From JAJDUF01 sp965238265 (GTDB lineage: Bacteria; Chloroflexota; UBA11872; UBA12225; JAJDUF01): a stretch of DNA of 64,000 bases. The position numbers and the translations under genes were made by a program. Each line of letters begins with the position of its first letter. Position 1 is the first letter of the stretch. Positions 29,343 to 38,432 of this stretch are shown piece after piece. Location of the stretch: positions 992,001 through 1,056,000 of the forward strand of contig OZ250185.1 of assembly GCA_965238265.1 (NCBI GenBank). The letters are read 5' to 3'. The notes under the pieces were generated by a model, which saw only the letters and a list, made by a program, of their open reading frames with translations, did no database searches and was not told the DNA's origin.

Positions 29343-31352
29343 TCAATAGTGCGTCACTGCCTGCTGCATCGTTTCGAGTGCCCGACGCAACTGGTCGCGC
29401 TCGCGTCGCAGCTCGCGTAGCTCGCTGATGTGAGCGTCCGGGTCCTGCAACGCTTGGTAGATCACCCGTCCCTCAGCCTGCCGCGGCAGCGGTAATTCCA
29501 TCACATGGGCAATGGTGACCGGCACATCCGGCGTCCACACGTGGCGCACCTCGGCACCTTGCTTAATCCCCGGACCAGCCATGATGAGCACCCCCGCCAC
29601 TGTGCCATCGCCGCGACTATAGGTCGGCAAACCGACGTGCGTAGAGCGGGCACGGTCCGGGCCAAGTGGCTCTACCACCGGTGCCTCGTCGCTACGCTGT
29701 GCCTGTAGGAGCAATTGAAAGCCCTCCGCCCAGTACCCAGGGGCTGAGACCACGTACAGGTCTCCCATCCGGTCGGTGCCCAGACCGAGGACCGCGGCGT
29801 CCGCACGGCGCAGGACCATCGTGATCGGCCGCTTGCCAGTGACCGGATCGCGGATGTCATGGAGCACGTCAATCACTTCGTCGCAGACCTGCTCGTAGTC
29901 CTCGGGCGCTACGATTCCCTGCGGATCGCGCCCCTTGAGATTGACGTAGATGAAGCCGGCGGAGAGGTAGGCTCGCGTCCGGCTCCAGTCAATCGCGAGC
30001 TGCCCGGTGTCCGGGTCGGTGTGCAGGGCGATAAGCCCCCGCTGATGCAGGAGGTTGTTGACATGGACCATCGAGTGGATCGCGATCTGACCGTGGTCCG
30101 AGGCCACGACGACCAGCGCATCATCGCCAGCTTGCGCCACGATGGCGCCGAGCATTCGGTCACACGCCTGGTAGCCACGTAGGACCAGCGCCTCGTACTT
30201 GGCCGCCTCTTGTGGATGTGCAGCCGCATAGTCGGGGTCGAGGAAATAGCCGCCATAGCTGTGCTCCAGCCAGTCTGGGACGTGGCTTTGCATGAAGAAG
30301 AGGTCCCAGGGCCGGCGCTCCATCAAGTAACAGGTTGCACGGGCGAGCCAATCCATCTGGTACTCGCTGCTCGTCAGCACTGTCTCTTCATCCACCCACC
30401 CCAGGCTCTCCTCCTGCCAATCGGGATGAGCGATAAACGGGCCGATGGCTTCATGCAGCTCGGCGCCGAGCTCCTCCGGGTGAGTAAATCCGGCGGTGGG
30501 ATAGACCTCACTGCAATACAGGCGGAAGCCGCGCGGCTCGCTCGACGCAGCCATCAGCTTGAACCGAAGGGTGCCCTCTCGCGATCCCGTTGGTGTATCG
30601 AACGTCTCAGTAATCCACTCGCTCCACTCCCCAAGTCTTGTTGTGGCAACGGGAACCGTCGCTTCACCGGCGCGAGTGATAATGGCTTGGTCGTACGTGC
30701 GGTCGGTCGCCGCAGTGAGGAGCACCTCATAACGCCGTTCCGCATGCTCCATGACAAAGTCACGGTAGCCGCGGTGGGTACTGCGCTGGCCGCGGAAGGA
30801 GAGTATTGTGTGCAGCGGGGGGAGCGCAGAGTCGACCGCCCCGGCTGCCGCCTCGTCGGCGTGCTCCAGCGCGACGATCTCACTGAGGGGATAGCTCTCG
30901 GTCGTGAAGCACCGGCTGGGGCTGATGAGATGCAGGTTGGTGGCTCGCCAGGCGACCGAATGGCCATCCACAACCCAGCCATCGCGGATCGTGGGCGGCC
31001 ACGTAGCCGGGTACTTCATAAGAATGGAGCGCTTGCCAATGCGCTCGGCTGCGTCCCACAGATGCTCGGCCAGGTGTGCCGTCGAGACAAACGCGTCGTG
31101 GATACGGTCTGGGGGTTCGCCGATGATACGAAACTGATTGCCAGTGGCCCCGTGGACACGAGGGAACGTGCCCGTTGCCAGACAGGCCCAGTTGTTCCCA
31201 GTATTCGGGGGCATCGCGGGCCACAGCTCGGCGAAGACTCCACGCTCGATCAGGCGAGCCAGGTGCGGCAACTTACCAGCGGCAGCCCACTGCTTGATCT
31301 TGCGCGGCAGGGCCGCGTCCAGCCCAACAAAGACGAGCTTTTGTGGTGGCAC
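29343..31352 (-). CDS. Alkaline phosphatase superfamily enzyme (type I phosphodiesterase/nucleotide pyrophosphatase-like)
   Basis: The 669-residue protein begins MPPQKLVFVGLDAALPRKIK; D12 is the first metal ligand and T51 in MPPNTGNNW is the likely nucleophile. A later VVVASDHGQIAIHSM supplies the second metal site, and GDGTVAGVLIMAGPG is typical near the C terminus. Such enzymes hydrolyse phosphoesters, phosphonates or, in some branches, sulfate esters. There is no signal peptide. The C terminus is a short coiled-coil (LRELRRERDQLRRALE). It is the first gene of the minus-strand carbohydrate cluster, 81 bases upstream of the GH95-like gene. Confidence 0.82.
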   Translation of the reverse strand: MPPQKLVFVGLDAALPRKIKQWAAAGKLPHLARLIERGVFAELWPAMPPNTGNNWACLATGTFPRVHGATGNQFRIIGEPPDRIHDAFVSTAHLAEHLWDAAERIGKRSILMKYPATWPPTIRDGWVVDGHSVAWRATNLHLISPSRCFTTESYPLSEIVALEHADEAAAGAVDSALPPLHTILSFRGQRSTHRGYRDFVMEHAERRYEVLLTAATDRTYDQAIITRAGEATVPVATTRLGEWSEWITETFDTPTGSREGTLRFKLMAASSEPRGFRLYCSEVYPTAGFTHPEELGAELHEAIGPFIAHPDWQEESLGWVDEETVLTSSEYQMDWLARATCYLMERRPWDLFFMQSHVPDWLEHSYGGYFLDPDYAAAHPQEAAKYEALVLRGYQACDRMLGAIVAQAGDDALVVVASDHGQIAIHSMVHVNNLLHQRGLIALHTDPDTGQLAIDWSRTRAYLSAGFIYVNLKGRDPQGIVAPEDYEQVCDEVIDVLHDIRDPVTGKRPITMVLRRADAAVLGLGTDRMGDLYVVSAPGYWAEGFQLLLQAQRSDEAPVVEPLGPDRARSTHVGLPTYSRGDGTVAGVLIMAGPGIKQGAEVRHVWTPDVPVTIAHVMELPLPRQAEGRVIYQALQDPDAHISELRELRRERDQLRRALETMQQAVTHY

Positions 31353-31523
31353 GACCAGTCACCCTCCTGCGGTGGGTTGTTGCCTACCGATTGCCCTCGT
31401 CTCTGCTCATGGCAGTTGAAGCCCTCGACCCTATCCTAGTGGGAGCAAGGAAGCCTCTGCCTCAGACAGACCCAGACCAGGCGGGGGCGAGGAGCAACAC
31501 AGCTGACCCGCACAGTGCTCATG

Positions 31524-32921
31524 CTAGAGGTACTTCTGGATGATTGTGTCTACCTTGGGCTTGGTGGCCTCGAGCGCCTGCCGCGCCGTCTCCTTGCCAG
31601 CCAAGACCGGTGCGTAGGCGTTGCGAATGGCTGCCTTGGCATCGTTCCAGAAGGGGCCACGCGGTGCCGGTTTAGCCACCTTCAGGGTTTCTATGGAGGC
31701 TGCCCGGTTCTGGGGGGGATGCGAGCCTACCCAATCGGCCGACTCGGCCACCTCCCTGTAGGCAGGAATCTGGGCACCGAACCCCATCAGGGCACGCTGA
31801 CCGACCTCCCCGGCGAGGAAGCTAATGAAATCGAACCCTTCGGGGATATTCGGCGCTCCCTGCATCACCGCAAAGCCACCGGTAGTACTCCCGGAGGCGA
31901 ATCCGGCTTTACCCGTCGGCAGCTTGTGAATATCGAACTCGAACTTCGCTCGTGTACGCATGTCTTGCACCTGCACGGCGCTCATGAACATCGCGTCTCG
32001 ACCGGCGTAGAAGAACCGGACCGAGCTTAACTCACCCCGGTCCGCTTGCGTCGGTGCCACGCGATGCTTGGTGTACAGCTCCGCGTACCATTGCAGCGCA
32101 TCCACGGCAGCAGGATCAACCATCATCCTGGTCGGATCAACGTCGTTGTCGAAGAGCTGGCCTCCCCAGCTCCGGATCATCGGCAGCAGATGAAACTCCC
32201 ACCACTCGGTCAGCCCAATACCGAAGATGCGCTCGGCCGAACCTTCATCCCCCCGCGTCACACGACGAGCCGTTTCCAGCATCTCGTCCCAGGTCCAGGT
32301 GTCTTTGGGCAAGCTCTCTCCAGCCGAGTTGAAATGGGCGACGTTGGACCAGATCATCCCGGTCAACGCAATCCACGGTAGCCCATACAGCTTGCCTTTC
32401 CACTCGTAGGCTTGGACGGTGCTGTCGTAGAAGGCCGTGAGGTCATACTTCACCTGGCTGACATAACTATCTATCGCCGCAATCGCACCGGCCGGCACAC
32501 GAGCAAGAACAGCGCCCTCGCCTGACCGGATGACATTCGGCGGCGTGCCGGCCGCGATCTGCGTGTCGAGCTTCTTCGTGAAGCCCGGCTGGGTTACCTC
32601 CAGCTCGACGCGGACTGCCTGCTGCTGGTCATGGTAGAGGTTAATGGCGCTCTGGAACAACTCGGCCAGATCCTGACGCCCGCCTGTACCCCAGGTGATC
32701 GTCACCGGCACCACCGCAGCTTTGCCAGCGGCGCCCTGCACGCCTTGTGCGCCTCTGGCGCCCGTTGCACCCTTCTGCCCCTGCGGACCCGCCGGCCCTG
32801 GCGGCCCGGCCTGCGGTTTGCCAACGTAGCGCACCGTAGGCTCGCCACAGGCGGCTGCCAGTAACCCTCCTAGCGTGGCTGCTGCGCCTCCGAGGTACCG
32901 TCTGCGACTTATGCGTGTCAT
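31524..32921 (-). CDS. ABC sugar-binding lipoprotein with a collagen-like linker
   Basis: The chosen ATG at 32921 gives a Tat-like lipoprotein leader (SRRRYLGG, lipobox LAAAC with Cys25). Residues 39-68 are ten uninterrupted Gly-X-Y triplets (GPPGPAGPQGQKGATGAR and onward), a collagen-like tether. The rest is a family 1 solute-binding domain (QSAINLYHDQQQ, WTWDEMLETARRV, ending LEATKPKVDTIIQ). It would capture an oligosaccharide outside the membrane. No permease or ATPase genes adjoin it, so it must use a transporter elsewhere. The longer frame from 33041 includes an unrelated antitoxin-like start and is not used. Confidence 0.85.
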   Translation of the reverse strand: MTRISRRRYLGGAAATLGGLLAAACGEPTVRYVGKPQAGPPGPAGPQGQKGATGARGAQGVQGAAGKAAVVPVTITWGTGGRQDLAELFQSAINLYHDQQQAVRVELEVTQPGFTKKLDTQIAAGTPPNVIRSGEGAVLARVPAGAIAAIDSYVSQVKYDLTAFYDSTVQAYEWKGKLYGLPWIALTGMIWSNVAHFNSAGESLPKDTWTWDEMLETARRVTRGDEGSAERIFGIGLTEWWEFHLLPMIRSWGGQLFDNDVDPTRMMVDPAAVDALQWYAELYTKHRVAPTQADRGELSSVRFFYAGRDAMFMSAVQVQDMRTRAKFEFDIHKLPTGKAGFASGSTTGGFAVMQGAPNIPEGFDFISFLAGEVGQRALMGFGAQIPAYREVAESADWVGSHPPQNRAASIETLKVAKPAPRGPFWNDAKAAIRNAYAPVLAGKETARQALEATKPKVDTIIQKYL

Positions 32922-32996
32922 CCTTCTGCTCCCTCGCTGACACCACTCGCTGCCTTCCTGTACTAAAGACCACTGTTCAACGTTCTCCCGTCGCAC

Positions 32997-33041
32997 TACC
33001 TCCTTTTCGGGAACGCCCCTGATCGTAATCTGTACTGGCAT
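32997..33041 (-). pseudogene. Relic of an antitoxin N terminus
   Basis: The frame upstream of the sugar-binding gene starts MPVQITIRGVPEKEVV, which matches the beginning of FitA/VapB-like antitoxins (MPVQITIRGVPE-VRD-LA). The match stops after about 15 residues. It appears that an antitoxin gene was cut by a deletion or rearrangement just upstream of the solute-binding gene. Confidence 0.35.
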
Positions 33042-33361
33042 GACCGCACTATACCAGTAGTGACAGCATTTGCAACAGTCCCGCTGTGGGCTGTCAGGTG
33101 GACAAAGACCTGGTCGTTAGGTACTATTTCCGACACTGGCCCTCGTGGAAGGGGGTGTATTGTGCTGTCTTCCGATGGGGTCAAGTTGCAATTGACCGGC
33201 TGGAGGCGGGGAAGGTTAGGATGGGGTGGTTCTTCCGAAGACCGCTTGTGCCGGCCTCCCTCACCCCACTAGCCTCACCCACAAAATGGGGGGATGGGCT
33301 TTTGCGATAGCTTCAGGGAATGCACTCGTGCCACCAAGGATACGGGAGTTGGTCCTTGAAG

Positions 33362-33601
33362 ATGAAGGATAGTGCAAAGTACGTCAAACTTGTCGAGTGG
33401 TCCGACGAGGACCGGTGTTACGTGGGAAGCGCCCCCGGATTGATCTACGGCGGCTGCCATGGGTCTGACGAAAAGGAGGTGTTCGACGAGTTGTGTGCCA
33501 TAGTCGAAGAGGTGGTCGCGCTGTACCGAAAGGACGGTAGGCCCCTGCCACCACCGACAGCAGGGCGCGACTACGCCAACAAGCTGCAGCGCGTCGCGTA
33601 G
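33362..33601 (+). CDS. HicB-like antitoxin domain protein, no HicA seen
   Basis: From the ATG at 33362 the protein is about 79 residues: YVKLVEWSDEDRCYVGSAPG matches the partial RNase H-like fold of HicB antitoxins, followed by HGSDEKEVFDELCAIVEEVV. HicB normally neutralises the HicA RNase, but no hicA-like frame adjoins. It may be a solitary regulator or a remnant. The ATG is favoured over an upstream GTG because the beta-strand of the fold begins just after it. Its last codons begin a stretch that is repeated downstream of the next gene. Confidence 0.65.
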   Translation: MKDSAKYVKLVEWSDEDRCYVGSAPGLIYGGCHGSDEKEVFDELCAIVEEVVALYRKDGRPLPPPTAGRDYANKLQRVA

Positions 33602-33649
33602 CTGGGCGCTAGTTGACCCCAGCTCGTCCCCATTGGCATGAAACAACGT
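33587..33649 (+). repeat. Upstream segment repeated before both Cache genes, copy 1
   Basis: GCAGCGCGTCGCGTAGCTG followed by TAGTTGACCCCAGC and GGCATGAA overlaps the end of the HicB-like gene and recurs at 34235-34297. Part of it (CGCCCCCC-TCGGCATGA-GCG) recurs a third time at about 34843-34865, just before proV. TTGACC could serve as a -35 element. Confidence 0.7.
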
Positions 33650-33693
33650 GGCTGGCCGATTTTAATCTTTTCGTCACTTAGTAGGTAGCTGCG

Positions 33694-34224
33694 ATGCGTA
33701 ACGTTTGGCTGCTTGGTGGGTTAACAACGGTGTTAGCCGTTGTCGCGCTGATTATCGCAATCATTGCCTTGCTCTCCCTTTCAAATGCGCCTCCGCCGGG
33801 CGAGTCCGACCCCGGCGGCTACACCGTTGACCTGGTGCGTCAGGCTTTGCGGCGCTATGACGCCGAGGGTCGAGAGGCGACCCTCAACTACTATAATTCC
33901 CCGGATAGCGTGGAGGGGGAATGGTATGTCTTTATCGTAGATGAGCATGGCAAAGTGGTAGCCCATAGCAACCAAGCCCTGCTGGGCCGGGACTTGAAGG
34001 GTGACCTCGGCGTGGACGTTGCCGGCTACCGGTTCGGCGACGTGATGCTCGGCGCTACCGAGGAGGGCCTATGGGTAGATTACGTCTTCCTTAATCCCAC
34101 CACCGGCGACCAGGAGGTCAAGCATTCCTGGGTGGTCAAGCACGATGGGCTGATTTTCGGCTCCGGCTGGTACCAGGCCCTACCCAGCTCACCCCTGGAC
34201 GTTACCAAGGCGGAACTGGTATAA
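33694..34224 (+). CDS. Membrane-anchored Cache-domain protein, copy 1
   Basis: The 176-residue protein has an N-terminal transmembrane anchor (LLGGLTTVLAVVALIIAIIA) and an extracellular single Cache domain: ALRRYDAEGREATLNYYNSP, GEWYVFIVDEHGKVVAHS, GYRFGDVMLGATEEGLWVDY and KHSWVVKHDGLIFGSGWYQ. Cache domains bind small molecules such as amino acids, amines or acids. No signalling output domain is attached, so it may act as an accessory binding protein. The neighbouring proVWX genes suggest a link to betaine or amine uptake. The ATG is preceded by TAGGTAGC. A close, frameshifted paralog follows. Confidence 0.75.
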   Translation: MRNVWLLGGLTTVLAVVALIIAIIALLSLSNAPPPGESDPGGYTVDLVRQALRRYDAEGREATLNYYNSPDSVEGEWYVFIVDEHGKVVAHSNQALLGRDLKGDLGVDVAGYRFGDVMLGATEEGLWVDYVFLNPTTGDQEVKHSWVVKHDGLIFGSGWYQALPSSPLDVTKAELV

Positions 34225-34234
34225 ATCGGGTTGC

Positions 34235-34297
34235 AGCGCGTCGTGTAGCTGCGCGATAGTTGACCCCAGCGCGCCCCCCCATCGGCAGGAAGCGACA
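34235..34297 (+). repeat. Upstream segment repeated before both Cache genes, copy 2
   Basis: The copy is followed by ATGGTTGCACAAATAAAGG, which encodes MVAQIKAAG and mirrors the start of proV (MVAQIEVAG) at 34865. The segment therefore preserves an old proV 5' end and shows that the duplication included the cache-proV junction. Confidence 0.7.
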
Positions 34298-34326
34298 TGG
34301 TTGCACAAATAAAGGCCGCAGGAGAG

Positions 34327-34817
34327 ATGGCAATGCGTAACGTTTGGCTATTCGGCGGGTTGGCAACGGGGTTAACCGCTGTCGCGCTGGTTATCGTAAC
34401 CATCGTCTTTTCTCCTCTTCCGACGACTATAGCGTTGACCTGGTGGATCGGGAGCAATTCACGGTAGACCTGGTGCAGCGGGCGTTGGAGCGTTATGACA
34501 AAGAGGGCCGGGAGGCCACCCTCAAATACTACAACTCCCCGGAAAGCGCAAATGGGGAATGGTACATCTTTATTGTCAATCTCGATGGCAACGTGGTCGC
34601 CCATGCCAACCAAGACCTGCTGGGCCGGGATTTGCAGGGTGACCTGGGCGTGGACGTGACCGGCTACCGATTCGGCGATGTGATGCTCGGCGCGACCGAG
34701 GACGGCTTGTGGGTAGACTATGTTTTCTTCAATCCCAGGACCGGCAAGCAGGATGTCAAACATTCCTGGGTAATCAAGCACGATGACCCGACTTTCAGCC
34801 CCAACTGGTATAAATAG
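34327..34817 (+). pseudogene. Cache-domain protein, copy 2, frameshifted after its membrane anchor
   Basis: From the ATGs at 34327/34333 the sequence reads MRNVWLFGGLATGLTAVALV, the same anchor as copy 1, but this frame then runs into TIALTWWIG and stops. The Cache domain continues in another frame from about 34410 (SSSDDYSVDLVDREQFTVDL onward) to 34817, closely matching copy 1. A single frameshift near 34405-34415 explains this. The upstream GGAGAG ribosome site is intact. It arose by tandem duplication. Confidence 0.8.
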
Positions 34818-34864
34818 GGCCGGGTACGTTGACGTAGGCTCGCCCCCCGTCGGCATGAGGCGCT

Positions 34865-36058
34865 ATGGTCGCTCAGATAGAGGTCGCAGGACTCTGGAAG
34901 GTATTCGGCGCGAAGCCGGAGCGCGCACTGCAATCGGAGCACGCTGCCAAGAGCCGCGCTGAGATCCAAGCGGAGCTGGGCTTGGTGGTGGCTCTGCGGG
35001 ACCTGTCCTTCAGTGTGGACAGAGGCCAGATCTTCGTCGTCATGGGGCTGTCGGGCAGCGGCAAGTCAACGCTGGTGCGCTGTCTCATCAGGCTTACCGA
35101 AGCCACCAGGGGACAGCTCTACTTCGACGGCGAAGACATCCGTACCTACTCGTCCGCCCAGCTCACCCAGTTTCGCCGCGGGAAGATCGCGATGGTTTTC
35201 CAGCACTTTGGCCTGCTGCCGCACCGTCGGGTGCTGGACAACGTGGCCTATGGCCTTGAGATACAAGGCATGGACAAGGCGGCACGGTACCGGGCGGCGG
35301 CAGAGGCCATCGAGACGGTGGGACTCAAGAGCTGGGAACACTACTACCCCCGGGAGATGAGCGGTGGCATGCAGCAGCGCGTCGGGATTGCCAGGGCGCT
35401 AGCGGTCAATCCCGAAGTGCTGCTCATGGACGAGCCGTTCAGCGGCCTCGACCCTCTCATCCGCAGAGAGATGCAGGACGAGCTGCTCTCGCTGCAGACG
35501 GAGCTTCGCAAAACCATCGTCTTCATCACGCACGACCTGAACGAAGCCCTGAAGCTGGGCGACCGCATTGCCATCATGCGGGACGGGCAGATTATTCAGG
35601 AAGGCTCGCCAGAGGAGATTGTCACACTGCCGACCGACGACTACGTGACCGAGTTTGTCCAGGACGTGTCCAGAGCCAAGGTCATCCAGGCAAAGGCCAT
35701 CATGCAGAAGCCTGGCGTGGTCGTGTACGAACAACAGGGTCCCCGCGTGGCGCTGCACACCATGCAGAGTCACGGCGTTGATGCGGCGTTCCTGATCGGG
35801 CGCGACTCCACCTTGCGGGGGTTTCTCACGGAGGACCAGGCCAAGGCCCTCGCCGCCCAGCGCCAGGGATCGCTGGAAGACGCACGGATCACCCCGGCGA
35901 TGACCACGAACCCCGACACCTATATCGAAGAGATCATCCCGCTCGCAGCGCAGACCGAATATCCGATCGCAGTGGTTGCCGATAACGGGGGGCTATTGGG
36001 CGAGATTCGCCGGGGCGCCCTGCTGACCGGTCTGTCGGCAGGCAGTGAGGAGAGCTAA
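34865..36058 (+). CDS. proV: Glycine betaine/proline ABC transporter ATPase ProV
   Basis: The 397-residue ATPase starts MVAQIEVAGLWKVFGAKPER, the ProV/OpuAA N terminus. It has Walker A GLSGSGKST, signature MSGGMQQRVGIARAL, and Walker B LLMDEPFSGLD, and a C-terminal CBS-domain pair (from about residue 275, DAAFLIGRDSTLRGFLTEDQ) that senses ionic strength in the family. It forms the first gene of proVWX and is followed after one base by proW. Function: ATP-driven uptake of betaine-type osmoprotectants. Confidence 0.93.
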   Translation: MVAQIEVAGLWKVFGAKPERALQSEHAAKSRAEIQAELGLVVALRDLSFSVDRGQIFVVMGLSGSGKSTLVRCLIRLTEATRGQLYFDGEDIRTYSSAQLTQFRRGKIAMVFQHFGLLPHRRVLDNVAYGLEIQGMDKAARYRAAAEAIETVGLKSWEHYYPREMSGGMQQRVGIARALAVNPEVLLMDEPFSGLDPLIRREMQDELLSLQTELRKTIVFITHDLNEALKLGDRIAIMRDGQIIQEGSPEEIVTLPTDDYVTEFVQDVSRAKVIQAKAIMQKPGVVVYEQQGPRVALHTMQSHGVDAAFLIGRDSTLRGFLTEDQAKALAAQRQGSLEDARITPAMTTNPDTYIEEIIPLAAQTEYPIAVVADNGGLLGEIRRGALLTGLSAGSEES

Positions 36059-36059
36059 C

Positions 36060-37124
36060 ATGGCCCAGGCCGAAAACGCGCAATCCGGTACGGCAATCCC
36101 ATCACCGCGCAGTACGCTCGGCACCAACCGGACTCTCCACCGTCTGCTGGCCGGGTTGGCGGTAGTTGTCATTGTGCTGCTAGCCAGCCTGTTGCTGTGG
36201 GGCACCGAGATGGAGTTCCCCACCACTGTGTCTAGCTCTACAGTCCAAACTTCCGGTGGTGGCACCGTCACACTGGAGAAAACGGTCCGCGAGGTCACGG
36301 GCGGCGCCATTGACGATGCGGTCACGTGGCTGACGCGCGAGGGGGACTGGCTGTTCGAGAGCCTGAGCACGACCGTCACCTATGCGCTGGTTCGCATCGA
36401 GAACAGCCTGAAGTGGGTACCCTGGCCCGCCATCGTGGTGGCTCTCGCTCTCCTTTCCTTTGCGGTGGGACGATGGCAGCTTCTGGCCTTCACGTCCTTT
36501 GCGCTGCTCTTCGTCGGCTTCATGGACCTTTGGGAAAACACCATAGACACGATTGCGCTCATGGTGGTGGCGGTGGCGATTGCGGTGGCCATCGGCCTGC
36601 CCTTGGGTGTGTTGGCCGCCCGCAGCCAACTGGCCAACAACCTGATGCGCCCATTCCTAGACGGCATGCAGACCATGCCCAGTTTTGTCTACCTGCTCCC
36701 GGGAATCCTCTTCTTTGGCTTGGGGAAACCGGCCGGAATCTTCGCCACCATCATCTACGCCGTCCCCCCGGTCATCCGGCTGACCAACCTGGGAATCCGG
36801 CAGGTGCCCTCCGAAACGGTTGAAGCCGCCCGGTCTTTCGGGGCATCGCCACTGCAGATACTCACCAAAGTTCAGATTCCGATGGCCTTGCCCACAATCA
36901 TGGCCGGCATCAACCAGACGACGCTGATGGCGCTGGCCATGGTGACCATCGCCAGCATGGTCGCTGCCGGCGGCCTGGGCGATAACGTGCTGCGGGCGCT
37001 GCAAAAGAACCAGCCGGGCAACGGAGCAATCGCCGGGCTGGCCATCGTATTCCTCGCCATCATCATGGACCGCCTCACCCAGTCGGTGGCCCGCAAGCGA
37101 CAGGAAGCCCTGAACGTCGGCTAG
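36060..37124 (+). CDS. proW: Glycine betaine/proline ABC transporter permease ProW
   Basis: The protein of about 354 residues starts at the ATG at 36060, one base after the proV stop (TAACATG). It has about seven hydrophobic segments and the permease EAA-type loop VEAARSFGASPLQILTKVQIPMALP. Other family landmarks are MQTMPSFVYLLPGILFFGLGK and the C-terminal GNGAIAGLAIVFLAIIMDR. It forms the membrane channel with ProV and ProX. Tight spacing indicates cotranscription with proV. Confidence 0.93.
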   Translation: MAQAENAQSGTAIPSPRSTLGTNRTLHRLLAGLAVVVIVLLASLLLWGTEMEFPTTVSSSTVQTSGGGTVTLEKTVREVTGGAIDDAVTWLTREGDWLFESLSTTVTYALVRIENSLKWVPWPAIVVALALLSFAVGRWQLLAFTSFALLFVGFMDLWENTIDTIALMVVAVAIAVAIGLPLGVLAARSQLANNLMRPFLDGMQTMPSFVYLLPGILFFGLGKPAGIFATIIYAVPPVIRLTNLGIRQVPSETVEAARSFGASPLQILTKVQIPMALPTIMAGINQTTLMALAMVTIASMVAAGGLGDNVLRALQKNQPGNGAIAGLAIVFLAIIMDRLTQSVARKRQEALNVG

Positions 37125-37274
37125 CAGCAAACGACCATCACCTACCCCCTCCAGCAGTAGCAACATGGGCGACTTGTTGCACGCCCCCCTTTTTTTGACA
37201 GCGTTAATCGGCGCTGATACACTTACCATCGTAGCTGCAGAGTTGCGTGACCTGTCCTGAGTTAGGGAGATACC

Positions 37275-38339
37275 ATGTACAGACTATTCGCACTGATGGC
37301 GGTGTTGCTCGCTACAATCTCCATCGTTGCCTGCGCGGACTCCGAGCCGGAGACCGTCGAGGTGACAAGAGAAGTTGTCGTCGAGGTGACGCCTACGCCA
37401 GCCCCCAAAGAGACCATCATTTTCAGCGACCTGAACTGGACCAGCGCCCAGGTCCAGAACCGCATCGCGCAGTACATCGTCGAAAAGGGCTACGGCTATC
37501 CCACCGAGGTGGTTTTCGGCGCCACGCTGCCGCTGTTCCAGGGCCTGCGCCGGGGCGACAGCCACGTCACCATGGAAATCTGGCTGCCTAACCAGGACGA
37601 AGCCTGGATGGAAGCACAGGCGGCAGGCGAAGTGGTTTCCGTAGGCTTGAGCCTGGGCAAAGATTGGCAGTCGGCTTTCGTCATCCCGAAATATCTCCAG
37701 GAGCAATATCCCGATCTGGACAGCGTTGAAGACCTGAAGGACGACAAGTTCAAGAAACTGTTTGCGACCACGGAAACGGGCGGAAAAGCGCGCCTGGTGT
37801 CCTGCGTCATCGGCTGGGTCTGCGAGGAGGTCAACGCCAAGCAGATTGATGGCTACGACCTAGCAGGCCACGTGCATGTGATTAATCCGGGCGACAGCGC
37901 GGCGGCGAACGCCGACCTCTACGGCGCTTACGAGAAGAAGGAGCCGTGGCTTGGCTACCAGTGGGGTACCAACGACCCGGCCCTGGTCCTGGACCTGGTC
38001 CGGCTCAAAGAACCCGACTATAGTGACGAATGCTGGTTCACGACCAAGGCGTGCGCCTACGAAGACGCTACCATCCTGATTGCCGTGCATCCTGAACTCC
38101 CGACTAGGGCTGCCGACGTGGTAGAAATGCTGCGGGCGTGGGACTTCAACATCAGCGCCTATAAGGTGGTCGCCGCCTGGCAAAGCGAAAACCCGGATGC
38201 CGACACCAATGACGCCGCCCTCTGGTGGCTGAACAGCAATGTCGACACTTGGAAAGGCTGGGTGCCCGCCGAGGCCGCCGAGTCCATTCAGGCCGCCCTC
38301 GCTGCCAACGAAATCCCCGCCGGCTGGCCCAAAGAATAA
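37275..38339 (+). CDS. proX: Glycine betaine-binding lipoprotein ProX
   Basis: The 354-residue protein has a lipoprotein leader (lipobox ISIVAC, Cys at about residue 20) and a Thr/Pro-rich spacer VEVTREVVVEVTPTPAPKE, a linker style common in Chloroflexota. The type II binding fold of OpuAC/ProX follows: IFSDLNWTSAQVQN, HVTMEIWLPNQDEAW, and LGYQWGTNDPALVL. Tryptophans in these segments probably form the aromatic cage for quaternary amines. It is 150 bases downstream of proW, with an intervening T-rich CCCCCCTTTTTTTG stretch, so it may have an extra promoter or be attenuated. Confidence 0.92.
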   Translation: MYRLFALMAVLLATISIVACADSEPETVEVTREVVVEVTPTPAPKETIIFSDLNWTSAQVQNRIAQYIVEKGYGYPTEVVFGATLPLFQGLRRGDSHVTMEIWLPNQDEAWMEAQAAGEVVSVGLSLGKDWQSAFVIPKYLQEQYPDLDSVEDLKDDKFKKLFATTETGGKARLVSCVIGWVCEEVNAKQIDGYDLAGHVHVINPGDSAAANADLYGAYEKKEPWLGYQWGTNDPALVLDLVRLKEPDYSDECWFTTKACAYEDATILIAVHPELPTRAADVVEMLRAWDFNISAYKVVAAWQSENPDADTNDAALWWLNSNVDTWKGWVPAEAAESIQAALAANEIPAGWPKE

Positions 38340-38397
38340 GACCGGCCGGACCGATGCCGGCACTGGTCATTGGCTTAGGTAGAAGCCGACAGGGCTA

Positions 38398-38425
38398 TCC
38401 CCGCTATCCCCGAGGGTAGCGGGGA
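38398..38425. terminator. Hairpin after proX
   Basis: TCCCCGCTA (38398-38406) pairs with TAGCGGGGA (38417-38425) and the loop can extend the stem with CCC/GGG. It lies between the convergent proX and DUF2231 genes and may end both transcripts; there is no T-run. Confidence 0.5.
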
Positions 38426-38432
38426 CGTCTCA

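Noticed and set aside
34344..34430. N terminus of the 157-codon frame for the second Cache protein
   Set aside because: Its first 25 or so codons are out of frame with the conserved membrane anchor; the true start is the ATG at 34327/34333 followed by a frameshift.
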